The notes below the pieces were generated by a model, which did not search any database, had not been told where the DNA came from, and worked only from the letters and a program-made list of their open reading frames with translations. Of a stretch of DNA of 16,525 bases, positions 7,933-14,230 are shown one piece after another (within the stretch, counting starts at the first letter, position 1; every line of letters starts with the position of its first letter). Source of the DNA: JAZLIL01 sp045617405 (GTDB lineage Bacteria; Bacillota; Clostridia; Lachnospirales; Lachnospiraceae); contig JAZLIL010000146.1 in the NCBI GenBank assembly GCA_045617405.1, positions 1 to 16,525 of the forward strand, in the 5' to 3' direction. The translations under genes were made by a program, and so were the position numbers.

Positions 7933-8324
7933 ATGTAGGTTTTATAGCACACAGTACAAAGAAAATCCTTATGCAGAACCTCTGTATCGCCTACAGAGGC
8001 ATTCTTTGCAAGCATGACCTTTATGCTACAGGAACAACGGGACGACTTATTGAAGAGGCAACCGGTCTGAAGGTACATAAATATCTTGCAGGTCATCTGG
8101 GCGGTGAGCAACAGCTCAGTTCACAGATAGAGCAGAATCAGCTTGATCTTCTTATTACTCTTCGTGATCCGTTAAATATTACTGTATCAGAGCCGAAGAT
8201 TGTTGATATTCTGACACTTTGCGACACGTACAATATTCCGTATGCAACTAACCTCGCAACAGCGGAAATGCTCATCACGGCGCTCGACAGAGGTGATCTT
8301 GACTGGAGAAATCTTTACAAATAG
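7929..8324 (+). CDS. Methylglyoxal synthase-like protein with altered active site
   Basis: Methylglyoxal synthase converts dihydroxyacetone phosphate to methylglyoxal and phosphate. The 131-residue protein aligns gaplessly over most of its length with my recollection of E. coli MgsA (offset 11). It keeps AHxxxK, the phosphate-binding YATGTTG (32-38), GGEQQ (58-62), RDPLN (79-83) and NIPYATNLATAE (105-116 approx.). Residues used in catalysis differ: the Asp after the conserved His is S9; the general-base Asp of GGDQQ is E60; the His and Asp of the PHDPD segment become S87 and K90. The DPL aspartate is kept (D80). Activity is therefore doubtful and an MgsA-fold regulatory role is an inference. 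The GAGGAGG at 7915-7921 precedes an ATG overlapping the rodA stop, and the next gene starts 9 bases after its stop. A coupled gene order rodA-mgsA is common in Clostridia. Gene symbol withheld because of the substitutions. Confidence 0.82.
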   Translation: MNVGFIAHSTKKILMQNLCIAYRGILCKHDLYATGTTGRLIEEATGLKVHKYLAGHLGGEQQLSSQIEQNQLDLLITLRDPLNITVSEPKIVDILTLCDTYNIPYATNLATAEMLITALDRGDLDWRNLYK

Positions 8325-8333
8325 GAGTTTGTT

Positions 8334-9392
8334 TTGAAAAGAATCATAAAGAAATGCATCATCGCTACATTGCTTATTACATTTTCCTGCATTGTACTTT
8401 CTTCATGCGGGAAAGAAGAAAGCCGCCCCGTTTCCGATGATGCATCTTTTTATATGAAAAAGTATATTGAAAAATCGATTTCGAAAACAAAGGAAGATGA
8501 CGCCGGTGCAGAAGAAGAAGAGGATGATGATACCGGATATAAAACAAAGCTTCCGCGTTCTAATCTCAACACAGAAGAAGTCTGGTTCTCTATCGAAGAT
8601 ACGGTAAAACTAAAGCCTGAGAGCGAAAATGATTTTGTTTCGGCTGCATGCTACAATATGACAAGGAATGAAGCCATCTACGAGAATAATGTCTTCGAAA
8701 AGGTTTATCCCGCAAGCATTACTAAGATTGCCACGGCACTGACTGTTTTAAAGTACTGCGACCTTAACGATACCATCGTGATAAGTGAGGACAACGGCGG
8801 CATCAATACAAAAGGTGCAGCTCTTTGCGGCTTTAAAAAGGGCGACAGAATAACGGTAGAAAATCTCTTGATTTCAATGCTTATCATGTCGGGAAACGAT
8901 GCTGCAAATGAACTTGCGGTCTATACGGCAGGGAGCGTGGAGGCATTCTGCACGCTTATGAACTCGTATATGAAGGAAATCCTTGCAACTGATACAAATT
9001 TTGTCAATCCGCACGGTCTTCATAATGATAAACACTATACAACAGCCTATGATATGTACCTGATTTTCAACGAATGCCTTAAAAGCGATAAATTCATAGA
9101 GATTGTGAGCCTCAGGGACTACTCTGTAGAGTACACGACAGCAGACGGAGAAAGAGCATCGCTTGAGGCAAAACCGACAAATCTTTTTGCAAACAATGTT
9201 TTTGATCCTCCCGAAGGTATTACTGTTATCGGAGGAAAGACAGGTTCAACTTTGAAAGCCGGTGATTGTCTGATACTTCTTTCTAAAAATTCCCGTGGTG
9301 AGTATATCATTACCGAGGTCTACAAATCCTCAAAGAAAGAAACTGTATATAAGGAAACCATCGAGCTTATGAAGCTCGGTGAAAAATGGTAG
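8334..9392 (+). CDS. Lipoprotein D-alanyl-D-alanine carboxypeptidase (DacA family, S11)
   Basis: Penicillin-binding serine carboxypeptidase that would remove the terminal D-Ala of peptidoglycan stem peptides, limiting cross-linking. The 352 residues begin with a basic N-terminus, a hydrophobic segment and a lipobox-like LSSC (C25), so it is probably a membrane-anchored lipoprotein. A strongly acidic linker (residues about 54-67) comes before the catalytic domain. All three motifs are visible: S128-I-T-K131, S186-G-N188 and K302-T-G304. The start is a TTG at 8334 with AGGAG at 8323-8327, 6 bases away, overlapping the MgsA-like stop. The S11 domain is complete, though the beta-sandwich domain and C-terminal amphipathic anchor of classical DacA are not evident. 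Which DacA/DacF subclass it belongs to cannot be settled. Confidence 0.88.
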   Translation: MKRIIKKCIIATLLITFSCIVLSSCGKEESRPVSDDASFYMKKYIEKSISKTKEDDAGAEEEEDDDTGYKTKLPRSNLNTEEVWFSIEDTVKLKPESENDFVSAACYNMTRNEAIYENNVFEKVYPASITKIATALTVLKYCDLNDTIVISEDNGGINTKGAALCGFKKGDRITVENLLISMLIMSGNDAANELAVYTAGSVEAFCTLMNSYMKEILATDTNFVNPHGLHNDKHYTTAYDMYLIFNECLKSDKFIEIVSLRDYSVEYTTADGERASLEAKPTNLFANNVFDPPEGITVIGGKTGSTLKAGDCLILLSKNSRGEYIITEVYKSSKKETVYKETIELMKLGEKW

Positions 9393-9412
9393 CTTCCGGC
9401 ATTTTTCATTTT
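9380..9412 (+). terminator. Hairpin overlapping the carboxypeptidase stop; possible weak terminator
   Basis: TGAAAAATG at 9380-9388 is perfectly complementary to CATTTTTCA at 9400-9408 (9 bp, 11-base loop), followed by TTTT at 9409-9412. The TAG stop lies in the loop. The stem is A/T-rich, so termination would be weak, but the position directly ahead of a strong promoter for the next unit fits a transcription-unit boundary. Confidence 0.45.
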
Positions 9413-9425
9413 GGTGTCAATGCGG

Positions 9426-9454
9426 TTGTAATTTAACCCCTTCTGAGTTATAAT
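9426..9454 (+). promoter_or_regulatory. Sigma-A-type promoter for the sepF-divIVA unit
   Basis: TTGTAA (9426-9431) and a perfect TATAAT (9449-9454) are separated by exactly 17 bases in the gap after the carboxypeptidase gene. Transcription would start about 9461 and lead into a GAGGAGG ribosome site (9479-9485) before the ATG at 9494. It is the best promoter match in the window and would drive the eight downstream genes. Confidence 0.8.
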
Positions 9455-9493
9455 AAATTCATCTGATTCATTGCTTGAGAGGAGGCGATTGAA

Positions 9494-9913
9494 ATGATAC
9501 AGATAATCTCAGGTGGTAAAGGTAAGGGCAAGACAAAGATCCTGCTCGACAAGGTTAACACCGAAATCAAACAGTCAAAAGGCAACATTGTCTATCTTGA
9601 CAAAAACACAAAACACATGTATGAGCTTTCTAACAAAGTTAGACTCATCAATGTTACGGACTACTGTATTGACAGTGCACCCGGTTTTGTAGGATTCATC
9701 AGCGGAATAATCTCACAGGACCACGATCTTGAAAAAGTTTTTCTTGACAGTTTTCTCAGTATTGCCTGCGTTGAAAATGATGATTACTTCGCAGCAATCA
9801 AGAAGCTTGAAATCATTTCTTCGAAATTTAATGTTGACTTTGTAATCAGTATCTCAAGGGATAAGAACGAATTACCCGAAGAGCTTCAGGAAAAAGTCAT
9901 CGTAAGTCTATAA
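9494..9913 (+). CDS. Small P-loop protein of unknown function
   Basis: The 139-residue protein opens with a Walker A motif (GGKGKGKT, residues 7-14), so it probably binds ATP or GTP. The rest is a mixed alpha/beta sequence with no clear Walker B; the segment IVYLDKNTK is a possible second strand. I do not recognise a named family. It has GAGGAGG 8 bases upstream and follows a strong promoter. It is the first gene of the unit with a membrane-fusion-like protein, yggS, sepF and divIVA, and is separated from the next gene by a strong hairpin. A role in division or envelope work is an inference from context only. It is too short to be a PilT-type motor, a label sometimes given to such P-loop proteins. 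Confidence 0.72.
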   Translation: MIQIISGGKGKGKTKILLDKVNTEIKQSKGNIVYLDKNTKHMYELSNKVRLINVTDYCIDSAPGFVGFISGIISQDHDLEKVFLDSFLSIACVENDDYFAAIKKLEIISSKFNVDFVISISRDKNELPEELQEKVIVSL

Positions 9914-9916
9914 ATT

Positions 9917-9958
9917 GGAGTAAACAGCGGTAGTGAGAGCTACCGCTGTATTTAAGAG
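9917..9958 (+). promoter_or_regulatory. Strong hairpin between a GGAG and the start of the membrane-fusion-like gene
   Basis: ACAGCGGTAG (9924-9933) pairs perfectly with CTACCGCTGT (9940-9949), a 10-bp GC-containing stem with a 6-base TGAGAG loop. It is preceded by GGAG (9917-9920) and followed by ATTTAAGAG and the ATG at 9959. The bases right before the ATG lack a well-placed Shine-Dalgarno. If folded, the GGAG would come within about 12 bases of the start. No T-run follows, which argues against a standard terminator. Its role (translation, attenuation or mRNA processing) is inferred. Confidence 0.65.
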
Positions 9959-11323
9959 ATGGAAAAGAATATTGTAAAACTTGACAAATACAGGACAAAT
10001 CGTTTGGAGTGGCTGACAGCCATTCTTTTGATTGCCGCATTTGCCGCCTTTTTTATCTTCAGCTTCGCTTCGGATAAGACCATTAGATCCTATGAAGTAC
10101 AGTCAGAAGCACTATCAAACGATTTTTCATGCCGTGCTCTTGCACTTCGGAACGAATCGATTGTCTATTCCGACAATTCAGGTTACCTTATCTTAAACGT
10201 TGACGATCAGAAACGTGTTTCGACAAACGGACTTGTTCTAGAGACAGTCGCTGGCATTTCCGAAAACATCCAAAATAACAATTCCCTGACATCAGACCTT
10301 AAAAACAGTAATAAAAGTGTAAAAGAAATCCGGGAAAAAATTAGTGATGACCTTGTGGGATTCACAGGAGACGATGTGTCTCAGACCGTTAAAGCATTCG
10401 ACAGCATCGATGGCATTCGTGAGTCCATTATCGTAAAATCAGGCAACATCAACTATTCATTTGACGGATCAAACGGAATCCCGGCCTATTCTTCAAGTGA
10501 CGGCGTAATTTCCTATGTATGTTTCGATACATCCGGACTTGATGCTTCTTCAATCACTTCTGAACTCTTTTTATCAGATGACACCCCCTCGGCATCAAAC
10601 CGCACAGGTTCAAGAGTCGAAAGGGGCAGCTTTCTCTACCGCATCTGCAATGATGAAAACTGGACCATCCTTGCCGGCGTAAGCGAATCCTTCTATCTTT
10701 CGGTAATTGACAGAACATCCCTGTCATTCACACTCGAAAACGAAATCAAATGCGAAAATGTCCCCTGCCGACTGTTAAGAGTCGATGACAACTACTTTAT
10801 TGAACTTGATATGCATGAGTACATGTCAAAGTTCATTAACAAAAAGTATTTGAACATTACCTTCAAAAACGAAAGCGCATCGGGATATAAAATACCCATC
10901 AGCGCAATCTGCGAAAAAGAATTTTATATGATACCGAATGATCTTGTTATCATCACGCAAGGGCAGACAACTTGCGGACTGAACGTTGTAACTGCTGACA
11001 GCAAAGGAAACGAAAAAACAGTCAGAATCAATGCAGAACGTTATTACAGCGACAATGAATACACGTACATTAGCGGCAGCGACATTGAGAGCGGTTCTAA
11101 GCTTGTAAACGATAAAACAGGTGAAATCTACAATGTTAGCCTGAAGAAGAACTTAGAAGGCGTTTACTGCATTAATAAGGGCTACACCATTTTCAGAAGA
11201 ATCGAGAGAATCAACTCTACAAAAGATTACTGCATTATCAGAAAAGACACAAGCTACGGGCTGTCGCTTTATGACCATATAGTCCTTGATGCATCAAATG
11301 TCGACGGATCAATGATAATCTAG
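9959..11323 (+). CDS. Membrane-fusion-like (HlyD-type) protein
   Basis: The 454-residue protein has a short basic N-terminus (DKYRTNRLEW), one membrane helix (about residues 18-37) and a large extracytoplasmic part. Early sequence resembling a biotinyl/lipoyl-like turn (ALRNESIVYSDNSGYL and NVDDQKRVSTNGLVLE) and beta-rich repeats later are typical of HlyD-family adaptor folds. The C-terminus (NKGYTIFRRIERI, TSYGLSLYDHIVLDAS) is like proteins found next to yggS/sepF in Clostridia, which are often annotated HlyD-like. There is no export ATPase or permease beside it, so a transport role is not supported here. It follows a small P-loop gene and precedes yggS. The start at 9959 lacks a normal ribosome site (see hairpin). 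Called by fold-like features; function unknown. Confidence 0.72.
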   Translation: MEKNIVKLDKYRTNRLEWLTAILLIAAFAAFFIFSFASDKTIRSYEVQSEALSNDFSCRALALRNESIVYSDNSGYLILNVDDQKRVSTNGLVLETVAGISENIQNNNSLTSDLKNSNKSVKEIREKISDDLVGFTGDDVSQTVKAFDSIDGIRESIIVKSGNINYSFDGSNGIPAYSSSDGVISYVCFDTSGLDASSITSELFLSDDTPSASNRTGSRVERGSFLYRICNDENWTILAGVSESFYLSVIDRTSLSFTLENEIKCENVPCRLLRVDDNYFIELDMHEYMSKFINKKYLNITFKNESASGYKIPISAICEKEFYMIPNDLVIITQGQTTCGLNVVTADSKGNEKTVRINAERYYSDNEYTYISGSDIESGSKLVNDKTGEIYNVSLKKNLEGVYCINKGYTIFRRIERINSTKDYCIIRKDTSYGLSLYDHIVLDASNVDGSMII

Positions 11324-11329
11324 TGAATC

Positions 11330-11359
11330 CGGATTTTCAGACAGATCAATGAAAATCCG
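11330..11359 (+). other. Inverted repeat (hairpin) in the gap before yggS
   Basis: CGGATTTTCA (11330-11339) and TGAAAATCCG (11350-11359) form a perfect 10-bp stem with a 10-base loop, starting 7 bases after the membrane-fusion-like stop. It is not followed by a T-run (CAAATTTG follows), so it is unlikely to be an efficient terminator. It could stabilise or process the message. No convincing promoter is seen in the remaining 60 bases. Confidence 0.6.
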
Positions 11360-11420
11360 CAAATTTGATTCTGTGCAAAACAGCCTGATTAAACGTAATA
11401 AACATAAACGGAGAAACATT

Positions 11421-12101
11421 ATGATTAAGGACAGTATTGAAGAAATTGAAAAGAGAGTAAGTGATGCGTGCAGTCGCGCCGGAAGAGACAGATCGGAGGT
11501 TACTCTGATTGCCGTCAGCAAAACGAAACCGGTATCAATGATAAACGAAGCTTATGAAGAGGGCATCCGTGACTTCGGTGAAAACCACGTGCAGGAGCTT
11601 CAGGAGAAAATGCCGGCAATGAAACCTGACTGCAGATGGCACATGATAGGACATCTGCAAAGAAACAAATGTAAATACATTGTCGGAAAGGTTAAAATGA
11701 TTCATTCCGTCGATAGTCTGAGACTTGCCGAGCAAATTGATTCAGACAGTAAAAAAGCCGGAGTTATCTCTGAAATCCTGATTGAAGTCAACATTGCCAG
11801 GGAATCCTCAAAATTCGGGCTTTTAAATGAAGAGGTACTTGAGCTCGTAAGGGACATTTCAAAGCTTTCAAATGTTCACATTAACGGTCTGATGACGGTC
11901 GCGCCCTACACTTGCGATGCCGAGACAAACAGAGCATATTTCAGGGGACTTAGGCAATTAAGTGTTGACATAGGAAAACAAAACATTGATAATGTATCTA
12001 TGAATGTTCTGTCAATGGGCATGACCGGCGATTTCGAGATTGCAATCGAAGAGGGCGCCACTCATGTAAGAGTCGGAACAGGTATTTTTGGCGGCAGATG
12101 A
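11421..12101 (+). CDS. yggS: YggS/YlmE family PLP-binding protein
   Basis: Cytoplasmic pyridoxal-phosphate carrier or homeostasis protein; the family binds PLP on a lysine in a single TIM-barrel domain and lacks known catalytic activity. The 226 residues carry AVSKTKP with the PLP Lys at K34, GENHVQEL, WHMIGHLQRNK, LIEVNIARESSKFG, GLMTVAP, LSMGMTGDFEIAI and VRVGTGIFGGR, all family landmarks. The ATG at 11421 is chosen because GGAG (11410-11413) lies 7 bases before it and the protein then begins as other YggS proteins do; a start at 11349 would add 24 basic residues and sits inside the hairpin region. In Bacillus the homologue ylmE precedes sepF, as here. Confidence 0.94.
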   Translation: MIKDSIEEIEKRVSDACSRAGRDRSEVTLIAVSKTKPVSMINEAYEEGIRDFGENHVQELQEKMPAMKPDCRWHMIGHLQRNKCKYIVGKVKMIHSVDSLRLAEQIDSDSKKAGVISEILIEVNIARESSKFGLLNEEVLELVRDISKLSNVHINGLMTVAPYTCDAETNRAYFRGLRQLSVDIGKQNIDNVSMNVLSMGMTGDFEIAIEEGATHVRVGTGIFGGR

Positions 12102-12128
12102 CCCGTCAGCAGATAAGAGAGGTTTGTC

Positions 12129-12740
12129 ATGGCAATAACCGATAAATTGATTGATTTTTTTAGATTACAGCCTGAAGACGACGAGGGATACGATGAGTAC
12201 GTTGCCTCACAGTCTAAGGAAAAGACAAAGAAAGCGGAGGGCAGGAATGCTACCCTTTCAGATGCACCCGCAGCAAAGAAGCCTGCACAGACTATGACAA
12301 AGACATCACTTGATGAGCGACCTCAAAGAACCGGCAAGATTAACGATTCCACGAGCGTTCACGTTGAAAACCGCGGTTCAGGTAAGGCACTTACCATGGA
12401 AAGAGCAGACGGAAATAAAGTTATCCCGATTAAAACAATGCACCAGGGTCTTGAGGTATGCATTATGAAGCCGAAGAATTTTGAAGACTCACAGGACATC
12501 TGCGACGTTCTCCTTGCCGGAAGAGCCGCAGTTATCAACCTTGAGGGCTATGACATTGAGCTTTCTCAGCGTATCATGGACTTTATCTCAGGTGCAGTCT
12601 ATGCAATAAACGGTAAACTCTACCAGATATCAGGCTTCATCTTCATTGTTACTCCCGAGTCCGTTGACATAACAGGTGACTATGATGAGATTGCAAAGTC
12701 CTGCTTCTTTGAAGTACCTACACTTAGCAAGGAGTACTAG
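12129..12740 (+). CDS. sepF: Cell division protein SepF
   Basis: Membrane-anchored FtsZ partner that tethers and bundles FtsZ at the septum and is an alternative anchor to FtsA. The 203 residues show an N-terminal amphipathic membrane helix (about residues 1-13, MAITDKLIDFFRL), then a charged, low-complexity linker (about 14-100). The SepF core domain follows (about 105-195), with ICDVLLAGRAAVINLEGYD, RIMDFISGAVYAINGKLYQI and IFIVTPESVDI typical of the family. GAGAGG precedes the ATG. divIVA starts 2 bases after its stop. It is longer than Bacillus SepF (about 150 residues) because of the linker. Confidence 0.94.
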   Translation: MAITDKLIDFFRLQPEDDEGYDEYVASQSKEKTKKAEGRNATLSDAPAAKKPAQTMTKTSLDERPQRTGKINDSTSVHVENRGSGKALTMERADGNKVIPIKTMHQGLEVCIMKPKNFEDSQDICDVLLAGRAAVINLEGYDIELSQRIMDFISGAVYAINGKLYQISGFIFIVTPESVDITGDYDEIAKSCFFEVPTLSKEY

Positions 12741-12742
12741 GA

Positions 12743-13690
12743 ATGTTAACACCTATTGAAATTCAGAAAAAAACCTTTAAAAACTCAGGTATGCGCTATG
12801 ACAAGCGCGATGTTGACGCTTTTCTCGATCAGGTGACAACGGATTACGAAACTCTTTACAGAGAAAACAGAGATTTAAAGGATAAGCTTGCAGCACTCAA
12901 TGAGAGAGTACAGTACTTTTCGACACAGCAGGACACCATCAGCAAATCTGTTCTTCTTGCACAGAACATGGCAAACGGTATTCAGGCCCAGGCTGAAAAG
13001 GATGCTAAGCACATTATAAGGGACGCAAAGATTAAGGCTGACATGCTTTTAAGCGATGCACGGAACGAACTGAACGGTATTCATCAGCAGACAATCGAGC
13101 TCGTTCAGCAGTATGAAAGATTCAAGCAGCAGTTCAAGGCTCTTGCATCAAGCGAGCTTGAGCTTCTTGCTTCTCCTGCCTTTGACATTAACATTCAAAG
13201 GCTTGATGCATTCATCAGCTATGATTCAAGTGCAAGCGCTATGACAGGTTATCAGACCTCAAATAGTGAGAGCGGCTACGAAGAAGCTTCCTATGACGAC
13301 AACGAAGCAGCCTATGACGAGGAATCTTCCTACGAGGAAGATACTTCGGAGTATGAAGAGCCCGAATATGAGGAGCCTGTTTATCAGGAAAAGCAACCGA
13401 TTTCCGAAGGCGGTCTCAAGATTGCCGGCTTTATGAAGCAGCCTGTTTCCAAGGTTAATTCTCCCGTGAAGGAGCCTGTTGTAAGTAAAGAGCCGGAAGC
13501 TCAGGAGCTTACAAAGGAAAACTACGATCCCGAAAAGATTGTAGTTCCGTTTGCAAAGAAATCTTCATTCTATAATGACTCAGATTCTGATGAGACAGAA
13601 GTTGATGATGATCTGCTCGATCTTGGTGATTACACAATCGAGGGTCAGGAAGAATTTGATCTCATCGATCTTGAAAACGATGATGACTAA
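12743..13690 (+). CDS. divIVA: DivIVA-family protein with long acidic C-terminal tail
   Basis: Coiled-coil scaffold that binds negatively curved membrane at the septum and poles and recruits partners such as the Min proteins. The 315 residues start with the DivIVA lipid-binding domain (LTPIEIQKKTFKNS, MRYDKRDVDAFLDQV, residues 2-31). Long coiled coils follow (about 32-150, with QAQAEKDAKHIIRDAKIKAD and QQYERFKQQFKAL). The last about 140 residues form a Tyr/Glu-rich, very acidic tail beginning near residue 175, with PEYEEPVYQE-type repeats. The membrane-inserting tip reads SGMRYD. Bacillus DivIVA is 164 residues, so the tail is an extension. AAGGAG (12729-12734) lies 8 bases before the ATG. 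Placed right after sepF, with lspA 22 bases downstream. Confidence 0.92.
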   Translation: MLTPIEIQKKTFKNSGMRYDKRDVDAFLDQVTTDYETLYRENRDLKDKLAALNERVQYFSTQQDTISKSVLLAQNMANGIQAQAEKDAKHIIRDAKIKADMLLSDARNELNGIHQQTIELVQQYERFKQQFKALASSELELLASPAFDINIQRLDAFISYDSSASAMTGYQTSNSESGYEEASYDDNEAAYDEESSYEEDTSEYEEPEYEEPVYQEKQPISEGGLKIAGFMKQPVSKVNSPVKEPVVSKEPEAQELTKENYDPEKIVVPFAKKSSFYNDSDSDETEVDDDLLDLGDYTIEGQEEFDLIDLENDDD

Positions 13691-13712
13691 GTCGGAATGA
13701 GGAACAACTTTA

Positions 13713-14213
13713 ATGAAAAAGAAACTAATTACAAATGCCATCTGCTTTCTGGGAGCGTTTTTGCTTTTTCTCTTTGACAGATGGACTAAAAATATTGCAA
13801 CATCAGAATTATGCGGAAGAGATAACTACACCCTGATAAAGGGTGTTTTCTCTCTTTCATACCTTGAAAACAACGGTGCTGCCTGGGGAATGTTCGGAGG
13901 AAAAATCAATTTTCTCGTCATTCTGACAAGCGTCATTGTCATCGCCATTATTGTATTTATGTTTGTAATGCCGAGGGACACTCATTTTCTTCCCATGCGC
14001 ATAATTTGCGGTTTTGTTATCGCCGGAGCTGCAGGTAATCTCTATGACCGCATTGTTCTTGGTCACGTTGTTGATTTCTTCTACTTCGAGCTGATAGATT
14101 TTCCTGTCTTTAACGTCGCGGACTGCTACATAGTCGGCGCCTTCATAGCTGTGGTTATTCTGATTTTCACCATCTATAAAAATGACGATTTCAGCCTGAA
14201 AAGAAATAAGTAG
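13713..14213 (+). CDS. lspA: Lipoprotein signal peptidase (signal peptidase II)
   Basis: Membrane aspartyl protease that cleaves prolipoprotein signal peptides after lipidation. The 166 residues contain four membrane helices. Family motifs are visible: the FDRWTKN segment near the N-terminus, ENNGAAWGMF, GAAGNLYDRIVLGHVVDF with catalytic D112, and FPVFNVADCYI with catalytic D137. An AGGAA sits before the ATG. In Bacillus, lspA lies just before an rluD-like gene, as here. A plausible local substrate is the lipoprotein carboxypeptidase in the preceding unit. Confidence 0.96.
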   Translation: MKKKLITNAICFLGAFLLFLFDRWTKNIATSELCGRDNYTLIKGVFSLSYLENNGAAWGMFGGKINFLVILTSVIVIAIIVFMFVMPRDTHFLPMRIICGFVIAGAAGNLYDRIVLGHVVDFFYFELIDFPVFNVADCYIVGAFIAVVILIFTIYKNDDFSLKRNK

Positions 14214-14230
14214 TCAGCCAAGGTGAAATT

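Noticed and set aside
11365..11400. Possible promoter (TTGATT with ATTAAA-like -10) ahead of yggS
   Set aside because: The -10 match is weak; read-through from the upstream promoter explains expression.
11349..11420. Longer YggS start (24 extra basic residues)
   Set aside because: No ribosome site, the region is a hairpin arm, and YggS homologues begin at the equivalent of 11421.
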